Assembly (NCBI GenBank): GCA_937931645.1
Contig: CALHAR010000004.1
Span: 62,001-126,000, forward strand
From: an uncultured Alphaproteobacteria bacterium
GTDB taxonomy: Bacteria > Pseudomonadota > Alphaproteobacteria > Micavibrionales > Micavibrionaceae
Reading direction: 5' to 3'
Length of the DNA: 64,000 nucleotides
The first letter of the stretch is position 1. Each line of letters begins with the position of its first letter. The notes under the pieces were generated by a model. That model searched no databases, had not been told where the DNA came from, and saw only the letters and a program-made list of their open reading frames with translations. The position numbers and the translations under genes were made by a program. Below are positions 17,826 to 26,456 of the stretch, piece after piece.

Positions 17826-18440
17826 ATGAATAAAGAGACACCAGAAACTTTCACGCCCCCCGCTAATCCTTATGATTTATTCAAGGAATGGCTAACCTTA
17901 GCCGAAGCGCAAGAGGTCAATGATGCAGGGGCGATGTGTCTGGCAACCGCCAGCCCAGATGGCAAACCCAGCGCGCGAATGGTCTTGCTAAAAAACTTAG
18001 ACAAGCGTGGCTTCGTTTTTTATACCAATAACGAAAGCAATAAAGGGGAGCAAATTGCATCAAATAAACATGCCGCGCTTTGTTTTCACTGGAAATTCCT
18101 GCGTAAGCAGGTGCGCGTCGAGGGCACCATAGAAGAAGTCAGCCGTGAAGAAGCCGATGCTTATTACAACACCCGCCACCGCAATAGTCGTGTTGGTGCT
18201 TGGGCATCGAAACAGTCACGCCCGCTTGGTTCTTATGATGAATTAAAAAACTTTGTCGAAAGATATGAGGCGGATTTTGAAGGTAAAGAGAATATCCCAC
18301 GCCCCCCCTACTGGAAAGGGTTTCGCCTGAAACCAAAAAATATTGAATTTTGGATAGATGGGGATTATCGTCTACACCAACGTTATTTATACACCAAAAA
18401 TGAGAACGGCATCTGGTCAAACGGAATGCTGTACCCTTAA
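17826..18440 (+). CDS. pdxH: pyridoxamine 5'-phosphate oxidase
   Basis: 204 aa FMN enzyme that oxidises PNP and PMP to pyridoxal 5'-phosphate. Seen: MCLATASPDGKPSARMVLLK and GFVFYTNNESNKGEQ (FMN and substrate region), RQVRVEGTIEEVS-like sequence, WASKQSRPLGS, and the C-terminal FWIDGDYRLHQRYLYTK close to the family ending. Its product is the cofactor of HemA, encoded at 22224. It lies 20 bases before htpG on the same strand. No Shine-Dalgarno sequence is evident before the ATG. Confidence 0.95.
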   Translation: MNKETPETFTPPANPYDLFKEWLTLAEAQEVNDAGAMCLATASPDGKPSARMVLLKNLDKRGFVFYTNNESNKGEQIASNKHAALCFHWKFLRKQVRVEGTIEEVSREEADAYYNTRHRNSRVGAWASKQSRPLGSYDELKNFVERYEADFEGKENIPRPPYWKGFRLKPKNIEFWIDGDYRLHQRYLYTKNENGIWSNGMLYP

Positions 18441-18460
18441 CCCTTTAAAGTGAAGAAAAC

Positions 18461-20437
18461 ATGACAAATACACAGAAAAAAGAAACAGAACAACCAGAAG
18501 AAAAAATGCAATTTGAAACAGATGTGTTTCGTTTGCTGGATATTGTGACCAACGCACTATATTCCAATCGCGATGTTTTCCTGCGCGAGCTGATATCAAA
18601 CTCTGCAGATGCCTGTGATCGTTTACGTTATGAAGCCTTAAAGAATCCAAAACTAACCGAAAATAGTAAACCGTTTCATATTCGTCTAACGCCAGAAAAT
18701 ACAAACACAACCCTAACCATTGCTGATAACGGTATTGGTATGAACCGTGAAGAATTGATTGAAAATTTAGGAACTATTGCTCGCTCTGGTACGGCTGCTA
18801 TTTTAGAAAATTTAAAGAATAGCGGACAAGACAAAGACATGTCCCTGATAGGCCAGTTTGGCGTTGGGTTTTATGCCAGCTTCATGGTGTCCACAAAGGT
18901 CATCGTTATTAGTTCAAAAGCAGGTGATGATACAACATGGTATTGGGAATCAGATGGTCAAACTGGCTTTACCATCCGTGAAGCAACACCCGATGAATCA
19001 ACACTTTTAGCCGATGGGCATGGAACGACTATCATTCTTGATATGAAAGGTGATGCGATTGATTACCTGCTCGAAGATAAGATCACGCAAATTGTTTTAG
19101 AATATTCTGACCATGTTGAAATACCAATCTTCCTTGATGATAAACATGCGGCAGAAAAAACGAACGACTCAAAAGACAATGAACCAGAAGAAGAAAAACC
19201 AATCAACGCCGCTTCGGCTTTATGGACACGTCCAAAAGATACAATAACCAAAGACCAGTATAAGGAATTTTACCACCATATTGGCAATGTGTTTGATGAA
19301 CCTGTCTTAACATCGCATTGGACGGCAGAAGGTAAGATTGAATATACCGCGCTTTTATTTATTCCATCTTTGCGTCCGTGGGATTTATATGACCCGGAAC
19401 GTAAGAACGCCCTGCGCCTATATGTGAAGCGAGTATTCATTAGTGACCAATTAGATACTATTTTATATCCGTGGTTGCGCTTTGTGCGCGGGATTGTCGA
19501 CTCTCAAGACCTTCCCCTTAATATCAGTCGTGAAATGTTACAAACAAACCCTGTGGTTCATAAAATCCGCAGCGGTGTTACCAAAAAAATATTAAACGAG
19601 ATTGATAAATTATCGCGTGATGATGAAGCGGGCTTCGCAGCACTTTGGCACCAATTTGGCGCAGTGATTAAAGAAGGGCTTTATGATGCAATTGAACATC
19701 GTGAAAAGATCTTCAAAATATGTCGTTTCTTTACAACCAATGATCCAGAAAAACCAACCAGTCTGCAAGATTATATTGAGCGTATGCCAGAAGGTCAGGA
19801 TACAATTTATTATATCTCAGGCGATAATGCCAAAAGCTTGCGTAGCTCTCCTCAAATTGAAGGGTTTGTATCACGCGGCATAGAAGTCTTATTAATGACC
19901 GACACAGTTGATGAATTCTGGTTACAACAGGTTAAAGAATTTGACGGTAAAAAATTCCAATCTGTTACAAAAGGCAATGTTAATCTTGATTCTTTTGACA
20001 AGAAAGACAGCACAGATGATACGACCAAAAAAGAAGAAGAGACGCCCACAAATGCAAATATCGACACATTATTGCGTGTTCTTCAAACTGAGCTAAGCGA
20101 TCATATTAGCTTTGCTCGTCCTTCTAAACGTTTAACAGACTCGCCTGTTTGTTTGGTGGCTGATGAAGGCGGAGTTGATATGCATATGGAACAAGTTTTA
20201 AAGATTCAGCAAAAATATGAGCCTAATCAAAAACCTGTTTTAGAGATTAATCCGAAGCATAAGCTTATTCAAAAACTGGCCGATATGGCAAAAGAAGACC
20301 AAGAACAGGAGCTATTAAAAGACTCTGCGAAGCTCCTCATGGATCAAGCCCTGATCATACAGGGCGCGCCCTTGCCTGACCGTGGCGGCTTTGCCAAACG
20401 TATGGCGAACTTCATGGAAAAAGGATTATTGGGTTAA
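18461..20437 (+). CDS. htpG: chaperone HtpG (bacterial Hsp90)
   Basis: 658 aa. N-terminal GHKL ATPase: RELISNSADACDRLRYEAL, IADNGIGMNREE and IGQFGVGFYASFMVS. A charged linker follows (residues about 225-245). The middle domain has RVFISDQ and the LPLNISREMLQ block with the ATP-contacting arginine. The C-terminal dimerisation region ends in GLLG. It folds client proteins in the cytoplasm with DnaK, whose genes are in this window. No CIRCE element or clear heat-shock promoter was found upstream; the 20-base gap from pdxH suggests cotranscription. Confidence 0.97.
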   Translation: MTNTQKKETEQPEEKMQFETDVFRLLDIVTNALYSNRDVFLRELISNSADACDRLRYEALKNPKLTENSKPFHIRLTPENTNTTLTIADNGIGMNREELIENLGTIARSGTAAILENLKNSGQDKDMSLIGQFGVGFYASFMVSTKVIVISSKAGDDTTWYWESDGQTGFTIREATPDESTLLADGHGTTIILDMKGDAIDYLLEDKITQIVLEYSDHVEIPIFLDDKHAAEKTNDSKDNEPEEEKPINAASALWTRPKDTITKDQYKEFYHHIGNVFDEPVLTSHWTAEGKIEYTALLFIPSLRPWDLYDPERKNALRLYVKRVFISDQLDTILYPWLRFVRGIVDSQDLPLNISREMLQTNPVVHKIRSGVTKKILNEIDKLSRDDEAGFAALWHQFGAVIKEGLYDAIEHREKIFKICRFFTTNDPEKPTSLQDYIERMPEGQDTIYYISGDNAKSLRSSPQIEGFVSRGIEVLLMTDTVDEFWLQQVKEFDGKKFQSVTKGNVNLDSFDKKDSTDDTTKKEEETPTNANIDTLLRVLQTELSDHISFARPSKRLTDSPVCLVADEGGVDMHMEQVLKIQQKYEPNQKPVLEINPKHKLIQKLADMAKEDQEQELLKDSAKLLMDQALIIQGAPLPDRGGFAKRMANFMEKGLLG

Positions 20438-20449
20438 AAGCTTTATAAG

Positions 20450-20878
20450 TTAAAGCATGCCTTGATAATGGCGGGTGGTCATCTCTTCGATATCCTCATC
20501 AGAGAAATCAAAATGATTGCCTATTTCTTCAATCATGGCCTCGCGGATAATATGCGTTAGGTCTTCGCCCGTCTCGCACCACGCATCTAAAATAGGACGG
20601 CGATATAAAATAAGAACATCGTCATCATTGGCGGCTTTCTTTTCTACGCCAGGTGCAATCTCTTTACCTGCCTTATAAAGTGCCAAAAGGTCAAAGGGAT
20701 CTTCGAGTTCTAAATCACTCTCGGTTGTCTCATCAGGTATATCTTCAATCTGAATAATAAGTTCTTCAAAAAACTCATTCAGTTCATCAGGTAGATTTTC
20801 AAGTTGCTCATTGGCAATGATAGATAAATCATCATCTGTCGGTGCCTTAGAAAAATTCATTAGAATTTGCTGATTCAT
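20450..20878 (-). CDS. degenerate zincin-type metallopeptidase-family protein
   Basis: 142 aa, strongly acidic. The C-terminal part ITHxxREAMxEEIGNHFDFSDEDIEEM aligns by eye with the PF06262 'metallopeptidase family' ending, normally HExxHHFG(L/F)SDxDM. Here the position of HExxH reads E117-E118-I-G-N121, so both zinc-binding histidines are missing while the surrounding NHF-FSDEDI is kept. It is therefore probably not an active protease. Also visible are the conserved LPDELNEFFEEL start and a DPFDLLALYKAG block, which suit the family. AAGGAGG precedes the ATG by about 5 bases. It is convergent with htpG. Confidence 0.75.
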   Translation of the reverse strand: MNQQILMNFSKAPTDDDLSIIANEQLENLPDELNEFFEELIIQIEDIPDETTESDLELEDPFDLLALYKAGKEIAPGVEKKAANDDDVLILYRRPILDAWCETGEDLTHIIREAMIEEIGNHFDFSDEDIEEMTTRHYQGML

Positions 20879-21049
20879 ATAGACCTCCTTAACTGCTTCA
20901 AATTTTGATTTGTTATAAATTTACGCTTATTTGCGATATTTGCCAATGTTTTTAAAAGGTTTTTATCGTATGTATTGGTAAGTATTTATAAAAACTTAAG
21001 AGTTTGTATGATAAACTATAGGTAGATTGTACACATAGCAGGGGAAATC

Positions 21050-21226
21050 ATGGACGCAAGCTCGCTCATTTCAGCACAAATTTCGCAAACACGTAGTGAC
21101 GTAGCCTTAAGTGTTATTAAACAGACAGCGAACTCTGAAAGACAGATTGCGGACTTATTACAATCTGCATCTGCCAGTATACCCACATCCCCCATTCGTG
21201 GGACGAACGTCAACGTAAAGGCTTAA
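21050..21226 (+). CDS. YjfB-like putative motility microprotein
   Basis: A 58 aa frame starts at an ATG preceded by AGGGGAAATC. It begins MDASSLISAQISQTRSDVALSVIKQ and continues SERQIADLLQSAS, then SPIRGTNVNVKA. The pattern MDxxSL...Q...vsxxvLKxxxdxxxqqxxxLL resembles the small YjfB-type 'putative motility proteins' linked to flagellated bacteria. No flagellar genes are in the window. Its stop codon overlaps the 3' end of the opposing ribokinase gene by four bases. Confidence 0.72.
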   Translation: MDASSLISAQISQTRSDVALSVIKQTANSERQIADLLQSASASIPTSPIRGTNVNVKA

Positions 21227-22155
21227 ATCTTTTTTGCTGCTGCGGCCGTTTTCATGGCGTCTTCAATCTCCGCTAAATAGGGATAGGATGATTGCGTTCC
21301 CTCTTTTAAGCATGACAACCCTGACGCAACTGTTGCCATTTTTAAGGCCGTTTCCAAAGAGCGTCCTTCATGCAGGCACGCGGCAAACGTTCCACAAAAA
21401 CAATCCCCCGCTCCTGTTGTATCTGCCACTTTCTCTAAATCCATAGACGGAATTTGCCACCCTTTTCCTTCTGCAGTAACCGCAATAATACCTTCTGCCC
21501 CCATTGTCACAATGCAAGTCAGTTTTCCTTGCTTGGCCATTGCCTGTGCTAACTTCACCGTATCTTTCTTGGGGTCTAGCTTTAAGTTTTTGGCTAATTG
21601 TTTGGCTTCAATTTGATTAACAATCAAATAGTCAACCAGCGACAACATTTCTTTGGGGATGGTCAAAGCAGGGGCTAAATTTAAAATAACTTTTGCGCCA
21701 TTATCATGCGCCGTTTTCATGGCTATCGCATTTTGTTCAAGCGGCACTTCCATTTGTGTGAGCAATAAATTCTTCGAATGTAATATCTCTGCCGGCGCTT
21801 GATCTGCACTCACCGCAACATTTGCACCAGAGGCCATGATAATACGGTTACCGCCAGACCTATCTTTGACAACAGTCGCCATTCCCGTTGGGTAATCATC
21901 AGATTTTGCTACACCTGATGTAATCACCTCGTTACGTTTCAATTTATTTAAAATACGTAAACCCGGCCCATCATCACCGACACACCCAACAATCGCTGTT
22001 TTTGATCCTGCACGGGCGGCGGCTAACGCTTGATTTGCGCCTTTCCCCCCTGGGGTTGATGTATAAGATGGAGCCAAAATCGTTTCCCCATCTTCTGGGA
22101 AACGCTTTACCGTCATATTTACATCCATATTGATGGAGCCAAAAACAATAATCAT
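21223..22155 (-). CDS. rbsK: ribokinase (PfkB family)
   Basis: 310 aa. Near the N-terminus are FGSINMDV and the sugar-binding GGKGANQALAAARAG; near the C-terminus is the ATP and catalytic motif DTTGAGDCFCGTFAACL with the base aspartate. It also has the NLAPA and VNQIEAKQL blocks typical of RbsK. It phosphorylates D-ribose at O5, sending it to the pentose phosphate pathway or PRPP. No ribose transporter gene is adjacent, so it may salvage ribose released from nucleosides together with the adenosine-kinase-like enzyme at 26457. Confidence 0.92.
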   Translation of the reverse strand: MIIVFGSINMDVNMTVKRFPEDGETILAPSYTSTPGGKGANQALAAARAGSKTAIVGCVGDDGPGLRILNKLKRNEVITSGVAKSDDYPTGMATVVKDRSGGNRIIMASGANVAVSADQAPAEILHSKNLLLTQMEVPLEQNAIAMKTAHDNGAKVILNLAPALTIPKEMLSLVDYLIVNQIEAKQLAKNLKLDPKKDTVKLAQAMAKQGKLTCIVTMGAEGIIAVTAEGKGWQIPSMDLEKVADTTGAGDCFCGTFAACLHEGRSLETALKMATVASGLSCLKEGTQSSYPYLAEIEDAMKTAAAAKKI

Positions 22156-22223
22156 TTAATTCATCCGTATTTGTTGGTACATAGTATAATCACAAACACG
22201 AATAACGCAAAATTGAAAATATC

Positions 22224-23447
22224 ATGGATTATAACCAAATATTTAATACACGCTTAGAAGACTTACGCGAAGAAGGCCGTTATAGGACTTTCGCTCCCTT
22301 AGAGCGCCTCTGCGGTGATTTTCCCAAAGCTATTTATCACGCGCCTGATGGGTCTTCTAAAACAGTTACCATTTGGTGTTCCAATGACTATTTAGGCATG
22401 GGGCAAAATAAAGTTGTTTTAAATGCCATGAAAAAGGCAATTGATGACCATGGCGCAGGCGCAGGTGGTACGCGCAATATATCAGGTACGCAAAAACTAC
22501 ATGTTGACTTAGAAAACTCTTTGGCTAACCTCCACCAAAAAGAAGCCGCTCTAACTTTTTCTTCTGGCTATGTCGCCAATGAAGGCAGTTTAAGTACAAT
22601 TATAAAACTCCTCGATAACCCTATTGTTTTTTCTGATGCGCTTAATCATGCATCAATGATTCACGGTATGAAATCAGGGCCATGTGAAAAATATATTTTC
22701 CGTCATAACGACGTTACTCATTTAGAAAACCTTCTTAAACAAGCAGATCCAAAACGCGCCAAAATTATCGCCTTTGAATCTGTATATTCTATGGAAGGTG
22801 ACATTGCACCAATTAAAGAAATTTGCGCCCTCGCAAAAGAATATAATGCACTGACTTATTTAGATGAAGTTCATGCCGTTGGTCTGTATGGCGCTCATGG
22901 CGGCGGCATCGCAGAACAACGCGACCTACTGAATCAAGTTGATATCATCGAAGGCACTTTTGGTAAGGCTTATGGCCTTATGGGTGGTTTTATCACAGGG
23001 TCAAAATCCGTCATTGATGCCGTACGTTCTTTTGCCTCTGGGTTTATCTTTACCACATCTTTACCACCCGCTTTACTGGCAGGTGCCTTAGCCAGTGTTG
23101 AATATTTAAAAACATCTGAAATTGAACGCGCCCGCGCACATAGCAACGCCAAATATCTAAAACAAAAATTAGAAGGCAATAACCTGCCTTACTTAAAAGG
23201 TAACAGTCACATTGTTCCGCTTATCGTTGGGGATGCCAAATGTTGCAAAGCAGTGACAGACATTTTATTACGCGATCATAATATATATGTTCAACCGATT
23301 AACTACCCCACTGTTCCAAAAGGGACAGAGCGTATGCGCCTGACCGCCACAGCGGCACACCGCATTGAAGATATTGATAAAATGGTTGATGTGTTAGCCA
23401 CGCTCTATCAAGAACATGACATTTTAAGCTTAAAAACTGGATCCTAG
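22224..23447 (+). CDS. hemA: 5-aminolevulinate synthase
   Basis: 407 aa PLP enzyme of the alpha-oxoamine synthase family. Seen: WCSNDYLGMGQN, GAGAGGTRNISGT, FSDALNHASMIHGM, YLDEVHAVGLYG and the Schiff-base lysine in GTFGKAYGLMGGFI. It condenses succinyl-CoA and glycine to ALA (Shemin route), the haem entry point in alphaproteobacteria and mitochondria. This is one of the better taxonomic markers in the window. HemW is encoded at 42779. A TATAAT lies about 34 bases upstream of the ATG, but no matching -35 at normal spacing was seen. Confidence 0.97.
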   Translation: MDYNQIFNTRLEDLREEGRYRTFAPLERLCGDFPKAIYHAPDGSSKTVTIWCSNDYLGMGQNKVVLNAMKKAIDDHGAGAGGTRNISGTQKLHVDLENSLANLHQKEAALTFSSGYVANEGSLSTIIKLLDNPIVFSDALNHASMIHGMKSGPCEKYIFRHNDVTHLENLLKQADPKRAKIIAFESVYSMEGDIAPIKEICALAKEYNALTYLDEVHAVGLYGAHGGGIAEQRDLLNQVDIIEGTFGKAYGLMGGFITGSKSVIDAVRSFASGFIFTTSLPPALLAGALASVEYLKTSEIERARAHSNAKYLKQKLEGNNLPYLKGNSHIVPLIVGDAKCCKAVTDILLRDHNIYVQPINYPTVPKGTERMRLTATAAHRIEDIDKMVDVLATLYQEHDILSLKTGS

Positions 23448-23481
23448 CCTTTAGTCACTTATCGTAAGATACAGAAAATCA

Positions 23482-24918
23482 TTACTCATTCCACATATTT
23501 TCCCACCATGGGTTGTCTGACCCTTTTGGCAGGTCTTTGAAAGACTGGCCATTCTTTTCCATTTTGGTACGAATCTCATTCACGTCCCATCCTGTTAATT
23601 TCGCTAACGTTTTTGCTTCCTTATCAAAACGTTTCTGCAGCCCTGCATAATAAGCACCTGCGGCTTCACATTGCGCACCATTTTTATTTGAGGGTTTAAA
23701 TGGGTGACGCATGACATAGCGTCCTTGGAAGTTTTTACGATCATCTGTCGTTTGCAACATAATATCTTCAGGAAAACTATCAGCCGTATAACGCACATGC
23801 ATCCGTGTTACAAAAACATTAACCGCGCCGCCCTTTGGCGGTAGAAAAATACGGGGCTGCGGTGCAGGCCATGACGTACCATTAGGCGATGGCTGCACAG
23901 GAGCTACACGCGGCCTTGGTTTACCTGTATAACCTTGATCAATCCACCATGCGCCCATTTTCTTCAAATCCTTATTAGGCACGGGGTCTGCGGCACAGGG
24001 GTCACACCATGACATATCCCATGCATATTCCAGCATCACGGTTTTCATTTTTTCTTTTTTAACTTCTTTGTCAAACATCGCCTTATAGAACTCACCAAAT
24101 TCATCAGCAATAAAAGTTGGAATTTCATCACCCGTTGGAATTTTAGTCGTACGATAATTTGTTGGCTCTACCCGTCCATTTTTAGTGAGAGTAAACAACA
24201 ACAAGTCTTGCGGCCCTTTGGCATTCAATGTTCCCAACCGCACCGGTAACATAAATTTTTCTGATTCATACGCAACCTGTAACGGACGCAAATAGGTATA
24301 TCCCGTCTTCTCAAACTCTTTCAAATTTGCCTTGGCAACAAAGAACTTCATATCTTGCTTGATATAACTTCTAAGGACTTTATCTGCACCTTTAGGCAAG
24401 GTATATCCTTCTTGGTTTAGCCATTTGAACAAGCCATCACTTTGTTCCGCGGATAAAATGAGTATGTCATACTCGCCCACTGTATAGCTCTCTTCAATCT
24501 TAACGCCTAACTTCTTAGCTGACTTTTGCAATTTACGGGGAGCCGCAGCACCATCAGCCATCGACATCGCCATCATTTCACGTTTAAAGATTTGCTGACA
24601 TGGGTCACTATCATGGTACTCAACAAGGCGAGGCGCAGTATAGGAATCTATATGATCGATGATTTTACTATCACCAATATTAACTTGCGACTTTTTAATC
24701 ACTGTTGGCACAGGAATAACAATCGCAAAATCTTTTGTATCCCCTTTAAAATCATTCGCCATCGTCATAACGGTACGGTTATCATGACGCGCCATCACAA
24801 CTTTCGACGCTTCATTAAAAAGCGAGGCATCAGCCTTAGCAACATAGAACCCACAAAAGGCATTCGCTTGACTTGGTAAAAAACTGATTAATAGTAAAAG
24901 AGTAAATAGAAATTTCAT
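23482..24918 (-). CDS. DUF2330-domain secreted protein
   Basis: 478 aa. A signal peptide (residues 1-20, ending ANA) is followed by CGFYVAKADASLFNEASKVVMARHDNRTVMTMANDF and FAIVIPVPT, the hallmark opening of DUF2330 proteins. Later segments include MLEYAWDMSWCDPCAADPVPN and FVTRMHVRYTADSFPEDIMLQTT. The protein is exported to the periplasm or cell surface and its biochemical role is unknown. The next gene on the same strand upstream encodes an RnfD/NqrB-like membrane protein, a pairing that suggests a shared redox or envelope task. Conserved cysteines (C22, CDPC) hint at disulfides or cofactor contact. Confidence 0.88.
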   Translation of the reverse strand: MKFLFTLLLLISFLPSQANAFCGFYVAKADASLFNEASKVVMARHDNRTVMTMANDFKGDTKDFAIVIPVPTVIKKSQVNIGDSKIIDHIDSYTAPRLVEYHDSDPCQQIFKREMMAMSMADGAAAPRKLQKSAKKLGVKIEESYTVGEYDILILSAEQSDGLFKWLNQEGYTLPKGADKVLRSYIKQDMKFFVAKANLKEFEKTGYTYLRPLQVAYESEKFMLPVRLGTLNAKGPQDLLLFTLTKNGRVEPTNYRTTKIPTGDEIPTFIADEFGEFYKAMFDKEVKKEKMKTVMLEYAWDMSWCDPCAADPVPNKDLKKMGAWWIDQGYTGKPRPRVAPVQPSPNGTSWPAPQPRIFLPPKGGAVNVFVTRMHVRYTADSFPEDIMLQTTDDRKNFQGRYVMRHPFKPSNKNGAQCEAAGAYYAGLQKRFDKEAKTLAKLTGWDVNEIRTKMEKNGQSFKDLPKGSDNPWWENMWNE

Positions 24919-24975
24919 TTTGTTTTTCCCTGTTTATCTTATTTGTTTATCTTATTTGTCTGTCACATTGATTGT

Positions 24976-25785
24976 TTAATTATTATTGCCTGACCATTGA
25001 TATAATCGGTCTTTTAAAATCAAATCTATAACCGGCGTTGTCATACATATTATAAATAACGCATAGAATATCGCCTCACGCACCTGAAAGACATATTGCA
25101 AAATATACGCCACCACCGCAACGGTAAAAGCAAATAATAACCGCCCCCAGCGATTATTCGGTGTTGTCATAGGATCTGATATCATAAAGAAGGCAAAAAT
25201 AAGGAGTGCGCCGCTTTGCAGGTTATGAATCGGTATAGAAAGCGGATCTCCCAACCACATAGCACGACCAAAAAGCAATAGAATCCAACTGCTTAAGAAA
25301 AATAAAGCCATGTCTGCTCGCCCTGCCTTACTCAGAACAAGGATAGCAAAAGAAGCCAATGCAAACCCAACCCAAACCGCATTGCCCCATTGTCCTGGTG
25401 ACACCCAGACATGGTTGGGGACAAGTAACAATCCCAAAACAATTCCTGCATTGGCTGGATTAAAAATATGTTTTTTATTAAAACGAATAAGAAATTTGCT
25501 CGCCATCGCAACCACGCCCGCCAACGGGTAAAACCAAATTATATTTGTTTTAAAAAGTAACACCAAAGATAAACTGGTGATGAACGGAGAGCGATAATCT
25601 TTAGAAGGTATTTTTAAAAATTTAAAAAATAAAAACTGTGTAACCAGTGTCGCACTTAACGTCAAAATAATGACCAGTAATGATGGCGCAAAATCACTCC
25701 ATAAAAGAAGAAAAATCAACAATGACGACAATGTTAGAATTTGAAAATGTCGCGCATCTCTTTTTATTTTTAAAAGAAACTTCAT
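24976..25785 (-). CDS. orphan RnfD/NqrB-like membrane protein
   Basis: 269 aa with about nine hydrophobic segments. Family features: FYPLAGVVAMASKFLIRFNKKHIFNPANAGIVLGLL and QSGALLIFAFFMISDPMTTPNNRWGR. In RnfD and NqrB the motif is S-G-A-T, and the threonine carries covalent FMN. Here it is S191-G-A-L194, so covalent flavin attachment should be lost. None of the other rnf/nqr genes is nearby. It is therefore a relative, not a subunit of a standard complex. It is paired with DUF2330 (58-base gap) and preceded by a TetR regulator six bases upstream, so the three may form one unit. Confidence 0.85.
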   Translation of the reverse strand: MKFLLKIKRDARHFQILTLSSLLIFLLLWSDFAPSLLVIILTLSATLVTQFLFFKFLKIPSKDYRSPFITSLSLVLLFKTNIIWFYPLAGVVAMASKFLIRFNKKHIFNPANAGIVLGLLLVPNHVWVSPGQWGNAVWVGFALASFAILVLSKAGRADMALFFLSSWILLLFGRAMWLGDPLSIPIHNLQSGALLIFAFFMISDPMTTPNNRWGRLLFAFTVAVVAYILQYVFQVREAIFYALFIICMTTPVIDLILKDRLYQWSGNNN

Positions 25786-25790
25786 AAGCG

Positions 25791-26375
25791 TTATGCGATG
25801 GGAAGTGAGTTATAAAGCATTTCAGCCTTATCCAAGGCCTTATCTAACGCGGCCATAGTTTTGGCCATGTCTGGGCTATCATCTTCTATCCATATTTTTA
25901 ACACATAAAGATAAACCCCCGTTAGGCCCGTCACCCGAACGCAGCCCGCAATCCCTTGCGTTGAAATATTCACGGCTTCTAAAACACGTGTCATAGAACG
26001 CCCCAAATGCGGCAAGCTTAAAATTGCCTGTTTTGGATCGCCTTTAAAAGAGTTTAAAATTGAGATAATCGCGGTGCGATCTTCATTCACCACATCGAAC
26101 CGTTCCATTAAAACATCAAAAATTTGCTCACGATGTGACATATCTGCGGCACTCGATGATATATTCGCCACCATCTTTCTATCAATAATACGGCCATAGG
26201 CCGCCATAATATCTGACTTATCATCAAAATATTCACGCGCCTCTTCCAACTCAATGCCCGCTTTTTCTATAATCTCTTCAAAAGAGACATCTTGCCAGTT
26301 TTTAGATGCTGCAAGGCTCAAGGCTGCCTCAATAGCCTTATCTTTAAGCGTTTTATCTTGTGTCTTTTTAGCCAT
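25791..26375 (-). CDS. TetR-family transcriptional regulator
   Basis: 194 aa. The N-terminal helix-turn-helix AIEAALSLAASKNWQDVSFEEIIEKAGIELEEAREYFDDKSDIMAAY has the TetR pattern with the Y-F turn. The C-terminal ligand or dimer domain is unclassified (GIAGCVRVTGLTGVYLYVLKIWIEDDSPDM). It is six bases from the RnfD-like gene on the same strand, so it probably regulates that gene and DUF2330 along with itself. It is divergent from the adenosine-kinase-like gene 81 bases away; an operator could lie in that gap, although I saw no strong palindrome. Confidence 0.9.
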   Translation of the reverse strand: MAKKTQDKTLKDKAIEAALSLAASKNWQDVSFEEIIEKAGIELEEAREYFDDKSDIMAAYGRIIDRKMVANISSSAADMSHREQIFDVLMERFDVVNEDRTAIISILNSFKGDPKQAILSLPHLGRSMTRVLEAVNISTQGIAGCVRVTGLTGVYLYVLKIWIEDDSPDMAKTMAALDKALDKAEMLYNSLPIA

Positions 26376-26456
26376 AGAAGCTTGCCTTTTTTAAGGATTT
26401 TATAGAGATTAGTGATATAAAAATCAATCACTCTAAATAGAAACAAGGTAAATACT

